NCBI GenBank assembly: GCA_964543275.1
Contig: CAZIWW010000028.1
Coordinates: 1-9,040, forward strand
Direction of reading: 5' to 3'
From: CAZIWW01 sp964543275
GTDB lineage: Bacteria > Patescibacteriota > Minisyncoccia > Moranbacterales > UBA11712
Length of the DNA: 9,040 bases
Under the pieces are notes generated by a model. That model made no database searches. It was not told the DNA's origin and saw nothing but the letters and a program-made list of their open reading frames with translations. A program made the position numbers and the translations under genes. Numbering within the stretch: the first letter of the stretch is position 1; every line of letters begins with the position of its first letter. This document shows positions 1 to 4,251 of the stretch, one piece after another.

Positions 1-13
1 GATTTGTGAGTTA

Positions 14-205
14 TCAAATGCAGTGCTTGAATTCGAGCAATTTTCCCAATCTATAGCGCTCAATGAAGATGAAAGCATTATCTACGAGGCGCTGGACTAT
101 ATTGAGGAACGAAACCACGTTATCATTCCACACCGCGTAAGTTGCCACGCTTGCCACCGCCGCGACGGCAACGACAACCACCAGACTCTTAATTATATTT
201 TTCAT
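14..205 (-). CDS. Small exported protein with SipW-like signal peptide (possibly truncated)
   Basis: The 63-codon frame opens with a textbook signal peptide: MKNIIKS, then a run of about 16 Val/Ala/Ser residues, then ATYAVWND. The end of that run resembles the signal peptides cleaved by SipW-type peptidases (usual form GTYAYFSDTE), which belong to TasA/camelysin-like secreted proteins; that link is by eye only. The start is supported by a purine-rich Shine-Dalgarno stretch, AAAGGCGGGTGA, about 8 nt before the ATG. The mature part would be only about 40 residues and does not look like a TasA-type beta domain, so the gene may be broken or a genuinely short secreted peptide. The opposite strand is also open from the window edge through the 3' half, so the 3' end of this gene is less certain than its start. 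Confidence 0.5.
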   Translation of the reverse strand: MKNIIKSLVVVVAVAAVASVATYAVWNDNVVSFLNIVQRLVDNAFIFIERYRLGKLLEFKHCI

Positions 206-266
206 TTCATATTCACCCGCCTTTCTATCTGGCTTTTTAAATTCAAATCCTCCTCCTGTTCGGATC

Positions 267-284
267 TCCCTCCAATAGGAGGGA
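267..284. repeat. Perfect 7-bp hairpin TCCCTCC-AATA-GGAGGGA
   Basis: The arms are exact reverse complements around a 4-nt loop. It lies about 60 nt upstream of the signal-peptide ORF, in its presumed leader. It has no T-tract on either side, so it does not look like an intrinsic terminator. It resembles the short GC-rich palindromes found at other gene junctions of this window and is best called a dispersed palindromic repeat. Confidence 0.6.
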
Positions 285-329
285 TTAAATTCTTTCTCCG
301 TAAATTAGCTATTTTCGCATATTCGCCTG

Positions 330-364
330 CCTGCCGGCAGGAAGGTACGAAATTCGTAATTCGT
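330..364. repeat. Palindrome CCTGCCGGCAGG followed by 7-bp tandem repeat
   Basis: Positions 330-341 are a perfect 12-bp palindrome. Ten bases later AATTCGT occurs twice head to tail (351-357 and 358-364). No coding frame is supported here. From general experience such palindromes and 7-bp tandem units are frequent intergenic elements of Parcubacteria-type genomes; this was not checked against a database. Confidence 0.5.
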
Positions 365-515
365 AGAGAAATACAAAAAAGCCAGCCCGCGCCCACTGCT
401 ATAAAACAGCGAACACAGGCCGGCCTTCCGGCAACGCGACAATATATTTTGACATTAAATAAACCATCTCGCTAATGTATTTTATTTTTTAGCTGGGCCG
501 ATTATTCACGCCAAC

Positions 516-565
516 AAAAAAGCCAATCCAAATCAACCCCGGGAGATTTTCTTGGATTGGCTTTT
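516..565 (-). terminator. Strong intrinsic terminator, 14-bp perfect stem
   Basis: AAAAGCCAATCCAA (518-531) and TTGGATTGGCTTTT (552-565) are exact reverse complements around a 20-nt loop. Read on the minus strand, the stem ends in six Ts (521-516). Read on the plus strand it ends in only four, so it can work in both directions but is better suited to minus-strand transcripts. The nearest minus-strand promoter is the one at 702-730. Confidence 0.75.
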
Positions 566-610
566 CACGGCCCGCCCGCGCGATTTTACTTTTATTTCTT
601 TATATTTCAT
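533..610 (-). CDS. Possible 25-residue basic micro-protein
   Basis: An ATG at 610 follows AGGGAAAGAAGT, a passable ribosome-binding site. It opens 25 codons beginning MKYKEIKVKS and ending KKISRG, with ten Lys/Arg and a single acidic residue. The frame lies inside the promoter-terminator unit described here. Its last codons run through the first arm of the terminator stem and the stop codon is in the loop. That is possible for real micro-ORFs but also fits a chance frame. No family was recognised. Confidence 0.25.
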   Translation of the reverse strand: MKYKEIKVKSRGRAVKSQSKKISRG

Positions 611-701
611 ACTTCTTTCCCTAAAAAGAAACAAAAAACAAAACTAAGCTTCCCTCCTTTTAAGGTAACTTTTTTTTGTTTTTCAATTTTTCACTTTAAT
701 T

Positions 702-730
702 ATTATAAAAGCTATCTTTCATATAGGCAA
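702..730 (-). promoter_or_regulatory. Sigma70-type promoter for the small transcript
   Basis: On the minus strand TTGCCT (730-725) is followed after exactly 17 bp by a perfect TATAAT (707-702). The -35 box matches four of six consensus bases. It points left toward the terminator at 516-565. A DnaA box lies 7 bp upstream of the -35 element, so DnaA could influence it. Confidence 0.55.
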
Positions 731-737
731 GCATGGC

Positions 738-746
738 TGTGGATAA
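738..746 (-). promoter_or_regulatory. Perfect DnaA box
   Basis: TGTGGATAA on the plus strand is the reverse complement of the consensus DnaA box TTATCCACA. It is the only perfect copy seen in this AT-rich gene-free stretch. A single 9-mer can occur by chance, so its weight comes from the 10-bp repeat array about 165 bp away, whose units begin with the related TTATCC. Confidence 0.4.
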
Positions 747-910
747 CCGAAAATAAAGTGTGGCATAAAAAATTCTTGCCTGACGGACGTTTGTTAGGTT
801 AATAAGATGAAAAAAAGAAATATAGCCGAGATGATCAGCAAAAGGAACTTAACCATTTTTTGAGCTGGCCGCAACAGAAGCTTTTTACTTATCTTAATTT
901 ATTTTATTTA

Positions 911-970
911 TCCCAGTTTATCCCAATTTATTCCAATTTATTCTAGTTTATCCCAATTTATCCCAGTTTA
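911..970 (+). repeat. Array of six 10-bp repeats (TCCCARTTTA)
   Basis: Six consecutive 10-bp units read tcccagttta, tcccaattta, ttccaattta, ttctagttta, tcccaattta and tcccagttta. A partial unit (tcttg) follows, and a degenerate AT-rich lead-in precedes. The period is exactly 10, near one helical turn and not a multiple of 3, so this is not coding; the units would present the same face of the helix to a bound protein. Each junction reads TTTATCCCAR, which shares seven of nine positions with the DnaA box. It could be an iteron-type protein-binding array, an unwinding element or a simple minisatellite. Confidence 0.7.
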
Positions 971-971
971 T

Positions 972-1009
972 CTTGTGCTAAATATGACATATGTTAAAAT
1001 TAGCACAAG
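972..1009. repeat. 10-bp perfect inverted repeat, operator-like
   Basis: CTTGTGCTAA (972-981) and TTAGCACAAG (1000-1009) are exact reverse complements 18 bp apart, with the palindrome CATATG (988-993) in the middle. On the plus strand TTGTGC (973-978) and TAAAAT (995-1000) could be weak -35 and -10 boxes 16 bp apart, in which case the repeat would overlap a promoter as an operator. That promoter reading is weak. Confidence 0.45.
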
Positions 1010-1038
1010 CACAAGCACAAGAAATTAGCGTAAGCGCA
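1003..1038. repeat. Simple repeats GCACAA x3 with variants
   Basis: GCACAA occurs three times head to tail (1003-1020), followed by the variants GCGTAA and GCGCAA before 1040. The same CAA-rich composition continues through 1144 into the N run. Low-complexity DNA next to the gap suggests that the repeats caused the assembly break. Confidence 0.5.
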
Positions 1039-1046
1039 AGATAGCT

Positions 1047-1144
1047 ATGACAGACTATATGTCAGAATCAACACAAATAGCTTCAAAAGCGACGCAAACA
1101 AAAACAACGCAAAGAAGACGAGAATCTCCTCCAAAGCGGAATCT
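1047..1144 (+). CDS. Doubtful partial ORF running into the assembly gap
   Basis: ATG at 1047 opens a frame (MTDYMSESTQ...) rich in Thr, Gln, Lys and Arg that remains open into the N run. There is no Shine-Dalgarno sequence. The base composition continues the CAAG-like repeats upstream without a break, which argues against coding. The opposite strand is open over the same bases with a hydrophobic translation. No family was recognised. Confidence 0.15.
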
Positions 1145-1244
1145 NNNNNNNNNNNNNNNNNNNNNNNNNNNNNNNNNNNNNNNNNNNNNNNNNNNNNNNN
1201 NNNNNNNNNNNNNNNNNNNNNNNNNNNNNNNNNNNNNNNNNNNN
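1145..1244. other. Scaffold gap, 100 Ns
   Basis: Exactly 100 unknown bases, a conventional placeholder, so the true distance may differ. Nothing can be said about gene content here. Order and orientation across it depend on the scaffolding being right, so the polyamine/tyrS side (right) and the repeat-rich side (left) should not be assumed adjacent. Confidence 0.95.
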
Positions 1245-1340
1245 CAGTCAAAAAATTAACCTGTCTTACACTATCCTTGCCGCGTTCTCGTCAAACTTGA
1301 CCTTGGCAACAACTCCAAAAAAGATGAAAAATTTTTTCCT

Positions 1341-1368
1341 AAATAAAAACACGCTCCTCTTGAACGTG
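1341..1368 (-). terminator. Intrinsic terminator downstream of the speD-like gene
   Basis: On the minus strand CACGTTC (1368-1362), a 5-nt loop and GAGCGTG (1356-1350) form a 7-bp stem with one G-T pair. The stem is followed by TTTTTATTT (1349-1341). It lies about 87 nt past the stop of the SpeD homologue and probably ends the tyrS-speD transcript. Between that stop and the N run no convincing gene was found. Confidence 0.6.
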
Positions 1369-1454
1369 ATTTTCTTTTCTTAACTACACCCAAAACTGAC
1401 AACGGTAAATTTTGCGTCGCTTACTCATAATCGCCCTGAAAATAGGGGTTACAA

Positions 1455-1874
1455 TTAAGCTAAATCATTCTTGGGAAACCTGGTCCCGCGCTTGAAGAAA
1501 TTTATCTCCATATCCTCCAGTTCAAAGACGTTCTTGAAATACTCAACCGTAAAGTCTTTGTCCAGCTCGTCTCGGCAAGTATAGACGTCCGCGGTAACAA
1601 ACTTTCTCTTGGGGAAGGTATGAACGCTGATATGGGATTCGGCGATCACCACAAACCCGGAATAACCTCCTCCATCCTTCACATTCCTTGGCTCGGCTTT
1701 CAAAACTATCGGTTCAGAAATCTTTTCCATCCCGATTTTTCCGGGAAGCTCGTCCAAAACTCTTTTGACAAGTTCGGGATCGTTGAGCTTCTCCGAATTT
1801 CCCCCATACCCATCAAGAGTAAGATGCAGTCCGAAGGTGCAAACTTCGGCCCCCTCTCCTTGTTGATTTTCCAT
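1455..1874 (-). CDS. speD: SpeD / AdoMet decarboxylase-fold pyruvoyl enzyme; substrate uncertain
   Basis: The 139-residue protein matches the short prokaryotic class of S-adenosylmethionine decarboxylases, which cut themselves to make a pyruvoyl cofactor. The processing site is E79-S80 in AESHISVHTFPK. H85 and C100 sit at the same spacing from the serine (+5 and +20) as His68 and Cys83 from Ser63 in the Thermotoga enzyme. The usual role is to supply decarboxylated AdoMet for spermidine synthesis. Two positions differ: the family's HT(W/Y/F)PE is HTFPK here, so a conserved Glu (which, as I recall, contacts the AdoMet ribose) is Lys89. SpeD-fold enzymes that decarboxylate ornithine or arginine are known, so this may be one of them. 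No aminopropyltransferase is visible. The ATG at 1874 has only a weak Shine-Dalgarno sequence (AACAAGAA). The gene lies 76 bp after tyrS. Confidence 0.9.
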   Translation of the reverse strand: MENQQGEGAEVCTFGLHLTLDGYGGNSEKLNDPELVKRVLDELPGKIGMEKISEPIVLKAEPRNVKDGGGYSGFVVIAESHISVHTFPKRKFVTADVYTCRDELDKDFTVEYFKNVFELEDMEINFFKRGTRFPKNDLA

Positions 1875-1924
1875 TTCTTGTTTAGGTGTGCTAAGTTAAT
1901 TATTAAAAACTTTTACTACCGCCC

Positions 1925-1947
1925 TTCCTCTCGCGAAAGAAGAGGAA
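1925..1947. repeat. Inverted repeat TTCCTCT / AGAGGAA between tyrS and speD
   Basis: Seven-bp arms (1925-1931 and 1941-1947) are separated by 9 nt, just past the tyrS stop. The arms share the TTCCTCT/AGAGGAA core of the larger inverted repeat just upstream of tyrS, suggesting one repeat family on both sides of the gene. On the minus strand the following bases (GGGCGG) are not a T-tract, so it is not a clear terminator. Confidence 0.45.
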
Positions 1948-1950
1948 TTT

Positions 1951-3162
1951 CTACCTAAAAACAATTCTATAAAACTTTAGCTTGCCTACTTTTAATACAC
2001 TTTTATTATATTTATCTTTCGTTAACCTGCAAGTATAATCCTTAACTTTCCCGCTGTCAAGCTCCACCGCCCCCTGTTCGATTTTGCGTCGGGCATCGGA
2101 AAGACTTTTGGCGCTTCCGGATTTTGTCAAAAATTCGGTTAATTTTATCCCACTGCCTTTAACAATAACGGATTTAACTTTCTTTGGCAACTCCTTTTTC
2201 TGGAAAACGCGAACGAAATTATCTTGGGCTTCTTGAGCTCTTTCCTCTCCATGATAAACCTTCGTTATCTCGAAAGCCAGTTTCATTTTCACGTCGCGGG
2301 GATTAAGCTTATTCTTCTTTAAGTCTTCCGCTATTTTAAAAATTTCGCCTAATGGAACATCAGTTGCCAACCTGAAATATTCTTCCATAACGTCATCCGG
2401 GACAGACATAACTTTCCCATACATACTATCCGCATTTTCTGTCACTCCAATATAATTGTCAAGCGATTTGCTCATTTTCTCTTTGCCGTCCAGTCCGACC
2501 AGAAGTTTCATAATCATCATTGACTGCGGCGCTTGATTAAATTTCTGCTGATAGTGACGGCCGAACAACTCGTTAAACTTCTGATCGTTCCCCAACAGCG
2601 CCAGATCGTCTTTCAATTCTACGCTGTCGTATCCCTGCATCACTGGATAGACTAATTCGTGCAGACCAATGTCTTTGCCGCTTTCCATCCTTTTCTCAAA
2701 CATATCCCGCTCCATCACACGAGCCGCCGTAGTCATAGTCATTAATTTTAAAAATTCAAACATGCTCATTTTGGAAAACCATTCGGAGTTGAATCTAATC
2801 CCAAGCAGTTTTTTGTCCGTCTTTAAAATTTTAGAGACTTGCCGGATGTAAGTCTTGGCGTTTTGTTTAATTTCCCGGTCGGTCATTGCCGGACGGGTCT
2901 TATCCTTGCCGGTCGGGTCGCCGATTTTAGTCGTGGCGTCGCCAATTAAGAAAATTACTTTATGACCTAAATCCTGAAATTGCCTTAACTTCCGCAGAAT
3001 TACCGCGTGTCCCAAATGCAAATCAGGCCGCGTTGGATCAGCGCCGTATTTAATAATCATCTTTTTGCCGGACATCAGCTTTTCTTCCAATTCTTCGCGC
3101 CCGACTATCTCTTCCACCCCGCCTTCGGTCAGAATCTTTTTGACAAATTCTTTTTTAATCAT
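1951..3162 (-). CDS. tyrS: Tyrosyl-tRNA synthetase
   Basis: A 403-residue class I aminoacyl-tRNA synthetase that charges tRNA-Tyr with tyrosine using ATP. The catalytic Rossmann domain begins with KYGADPTRPDLHLGH, which holds the HIGH signature as HLGH (49-52). YPVMQGYDSVEL (172-183) and LGNDQKFN are the tyrosine-binding region of this family, and the KMSKS loop is at 229-233. The C-terminal 60 or so residues (LTEFLTKSGSAKSLSDARRK onward) are an S4-type RNA-binding domain. Both signatures are intact, so the enzyme should be active. The frame is open to 3261, but the start at 3162 (MIKKEFVKK) is preferred because AGGAAAGG lies 4-5 nt before it and the extra upstream codons fall in an inverted repeat. 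The gene follows yjbQ by 95 bp and precedes speD by 76 bp. Confidence 0.95.
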   Translation of the reverse strand: MIKKEFVKKILTEGGVEEIVGREELEEKLMSGKKMIIKYGADPTRPDLHLGHAVILRKLRQFQDLGHKVIFLIGDATTKIGDPTGKDKTRPAMTDREIKQNAKTYIRQVSKILKTDKKLLGIRFNSEWFSKMSMFEFLKLMTMTTAARVMERDMFEKRMESGKDIGLHELVYPVMQGYDSVELKDDLALLGNDQKFNELFGRHYQQKFNQAPQSMMIMKLLVGLDGKEKMSKSLDNYIGVTENADSMYGKVMSVPDDVMEEYFRLATDVPLGEIFKIAEDLKKNKLNPRDVKMKLAFEITKVYHGEERAQEAQDNFVRVFQKKELPKKVKSVIVKGSGIKLTEFLTKSGSAKSLSDARRKIEQGAVELDSGKVKDYTCRLTKDKYNKSVLKVGKLKFYRIVFR

Positions 3163-3170
3163 ACAATCCT

Positions 3171-3217
3171 TTCCTCTCCATTTCTTAAAGGGAGATCCCG
3201 CCTTGGCTGGAGAGGAA
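3171..3217 (-). promoter_or_regulatory. 10-bp stem-loop that would cover the tyrS ribosome-binding site
   Basis: TTCCTCTCCA (3171-3180) and TGGAGAGGAA (3208-3217) are perfect reverse complements 27 nt apart, with a nested GGGATCTCCC palindrome in the loop. In the mRNA, the arm nearer the gene contains the purines of the tyrS Shine-Dalgarno stretch (GGAGAGGAAAGG). The folded form would hide part of it. Whether this is a translational control element or just a dispersed palindromic repeat that landed here cannot be decided from one sequence. Confidence 0.45.
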
Positions 3218-3257
3218 TTTATTCCAAATTCATAATTCCAGCCTCCTGCTTCACCGC

Positions 3258-3701
3258 TCACACTCCCATTACCTGCACCGCGATCTTTCGCGGGCGGGAG
3301 CGATCCAGCTCAACGGCAAAAACCCTCTGCCAAGTTCCCAGCTGCAGCTTATTATTCACAATGTTCAGCATTGAACTGGTAGGCAAATACATAGCCTTGC
3401 AGTGAGCATGGCCGTTGGCGCACTCGCCGTCGCACATATTGACCGTGCGAATCTCAAAGTTGTCGTGCATATATTTTATCGTTCGCGGCGCCACTTTGTC
3501 CAGAATTTTTTTCATATCCGTTATCAAAAGCGGCTCGGCTTCGTTGACTAAAATTGCCATTGTGGTATGCAGGCTCTGAATATTCACGACTCCTTTCTTA
3601 ATTCCCGCCTTTTTAAGAATCTTTTTAATTTTGTCGGTAATGTCGATAAAATCCAACGTAGCGGCGGTTTTCAGTTTAATGATGTGGTTAACTAGTTTCA
3701 T
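3258..3701 (-). CDS. yjbQ: YjbQ / UPF0047 family protein
   Basis: A 147-residue single-domain protein with the signatures of the YjbQ family. HTTMAILVNEAEPLLITDM (45-63) is followed by NGHAH (96-100), then PTSSMLNIVNNKLQLGTWQ (107-125) and ELDRSRPRK (131-139). Members of this family can show weak thiamine-phosphate synthase activity and help thiamine-auxotrophic mutants, but the physiological role is unsettled. The His-rich motifs form the presumed metal or active site and all are present. The segment before NGHAH contains two cysteines (C90, C94), with C101 just after. The ATG at 3701 has no clear Shine-Dalgarno sequence, but a good promoter lies 30-57 bp upstream, giving a leader of about 20 nt. 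It probably heads a unit with tyrS and the SpeD homologue. Confidence 0.9.
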   Translation of the reverse strand: MKLVNHIIKLKTAATLDFIDITDKIKKILKKAGIKKGVVNIQSLHTTMAILVNEAEPLLITDMKKILDKVAPRTIKYMHDNFEIRTVNMCDGECANGHAHCKAMYLPTSSMLNIVNNKLQLGTWQRVFAVELDRSRPRKIAVQVMGV

Positions 3702-3730
3702 AAGTTTTAAATTAAAGGTTAACTTTTTTT

Positions 3731-3758
3731 ATTATATACTATTTTTTACTTCCCTCAA
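3731..3758 (-). promoter_or_regulatory. Sigma70-type promoter for yjbQ-tyrS-speD
   Basis: On the minus strand TTGAGG (3758-3753; four of six -35 consensus bases) is followed after 16 bp by a perfect TATAAT (3736-3731). Transcription would start near 3724, leaving about 22 nt before the yjbQ ATG. It overlaps the last codons of the small ORF upstream, so that ORF must end here or be non-coding. Confidence 0.55.
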
Positions 3759-3938
3759 CCCATCAGCCAACAACCCCGCCGCTTTTTCGTCAATAGTCCT
3801 CCCGGATTTTCTTTGAATGTGTTTTGCGAGATGATTTATTCTGCCCGGCTCTGAACAATCTGCCCCGCTGTTTATGAAAATCGCGTTATCAACTAAAGGA
3901 TTTGTTCTTCTTCTTAAGATAAATCCAGGTCGGCACAA
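3732..3938 (-). CDS. Probable 3' part of a frameshifted small membrane-protein gene
   Basis: This frame ends in a protein-like helix (SGRTIDEKAAGLLADGLREV). Its only possible start is a TTG at 3938 with no ribosome-binding site, inside the 37-codon membrane ORF upstream. The two frames overlap around an AAGAAGAAGAAC run, and removing one base there joins them into one product of about 89 residues: a single N-terminal membrane segment plus a soluble tail. It is therefore more likely the back half of a broken or mis-sequenced gene than an independent one. No family was recognised. Confidence 0.4.
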   Translation of the reverse strand: MCRPGFILRRRTNPLVDNAIFINSGADCSEPGRINHLAKHIQRKSGRTIDEKAAGLLADGLREVKNSI

Positions 3939-4002
3939 CTAGTGTCGCGTAAAGCGCCAGCACGATTAAGATCGGGAAAATAATTGTTTTGATAATCGCC
4001 AT
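3889..4002 (-). CDS. Small single-span membrane protein (5' part of a split gene?)
   Basis: The 37-codon frame is MAIIKT, then about 22 hydrophobic residues (IIFPILIVLALYATLVVP), then TWIYLKKKNKSFS. A hydrophobic span followed by a lysine cluster is a normal single-pass membrane protein with the lysines in the cytoplasm. ATG at 4002 is fixed by an in-frame stop five codons upstream; no Shine-Dalgarno sequence is visible. It stops shortly after the lysine run, while the next frame continues with coding-like sequence to 3732 (see that entry). Function unknown. Confidence 0.5.
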   Translation of the reverse strand: MAIIKTIIFPILIVLALYATLVVPTWIYLKKKNKSFS

Positions 4003-4050
4003 ATTTTTGTTTTTTCAACAATCTCCACAAAACTCCCGCCTTCCCCAATT

Positions 4051-4097
4051 AAAAAATGAGGAGCCCGCCAACTGGCGGAGAAAGGGAATTTTTTATT
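4051..4097. terminator. Hairpin flanked by A- and T-tracts, possible bidirectional terminator
   Basis: CCGCCA-AC-TGGCGG (4065-4078) is a perfect 6-bp stem. AAAAAAT lies on its left (4051-4057) and ATTTTTT on its right. On the minus strand the Ts come 7 nt after the stem, which is suboptimal. It lies about 175 nt past the DUF2207 gene and could end that transcript. It may equally be one of the dispersed GC-rich palindromes. Confidence 0.4.
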
Positions 4098-4156
4098 ACT
4101 GTGAAAATTATTTCTAGATTAGTTGATTAACTTGTTTTCCACATTCAAATTATTTA

Positions 4157-4171
4157 TCCCGCCTAGCGGGA
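4157..4171. repeat. Palindrome TCCCGC-CTA-GCGGGA
   Basis: Perfect 6-bp arms around a 3-nt loop, about 80 nt past the stop of the DUF2207 gene, with AT-rich flanks but no T-run. It is another member of the short GC-rich palindromes scattered between genes here. Confidence 0.5.
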
Positions 4172-4251
4172 CGCCAAAATTTCGCGCTTTGAATTTTGCC
4201 TGCCCGAAATACTTTGCGTATTTAAAGCAGGCGGGCACTTTAAACTCTCTG

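Larger units (their letters stand above)
516..695 (-). ncRNA. Candidate small transcript (sRNA or micro-ORF mRNA)
   Basis: A near-consensus promoter (702-730) and a strong intrinsic terminator (516-565) on the same strand enclose about 180 nt with no ordinary gene. The predicted transcript would start near 695. It is A-rich at first, contains AAAAGGAGGG (656-665, minus strand), and ends in the long hairpin. No known RNA family was recognised. It could be a free-standing small RNA or the messenger of the 25-codon ORF at 610-533. The evidence is only the promoter-terminator pairing. Confidence 0.4.

Noticed and set aside
557..802. Plus-strand 81-codon ORF
   Set aside because: Phe/Lys-rich translation of AT-rich intergenic DNA, with no ribosome-binding site, overlapping a minus-strand promoter and part of the terminator stem.
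807..863. Plus-strand 18-codon ORF after TTGCCT and an AT-rich box
   Set aside because: The -10 box is poor, there is no Shine-Dalgarno sequence, and nothing supports translation.
911..970. CRISPR array
   Set aside because: The period is 10 bp with no spacers and no cas genes nearby.
1045..1144. Hydrophobic minus-strand frame coming out of the gap
   Set aside because: It is the complement of CAAG-rich simple repeats; leucine and phenylalanine codons arise from the base composition.
1271..1385. Minus-strand frame ending in a protein-like VAKVKFDENAARIV
   Set aside because: It runs through the terminator hairpin downstream of speD, has no credible start, and is only about 36 codons; probably coincidence.
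3163..3261. Longer tyrS start adding 33 residues
   Set aside because: The extra codons lie in an inverted repeat and do not resemble a synthetase N terminus; the ATG at 3162 has a proper ribosome-binding site.
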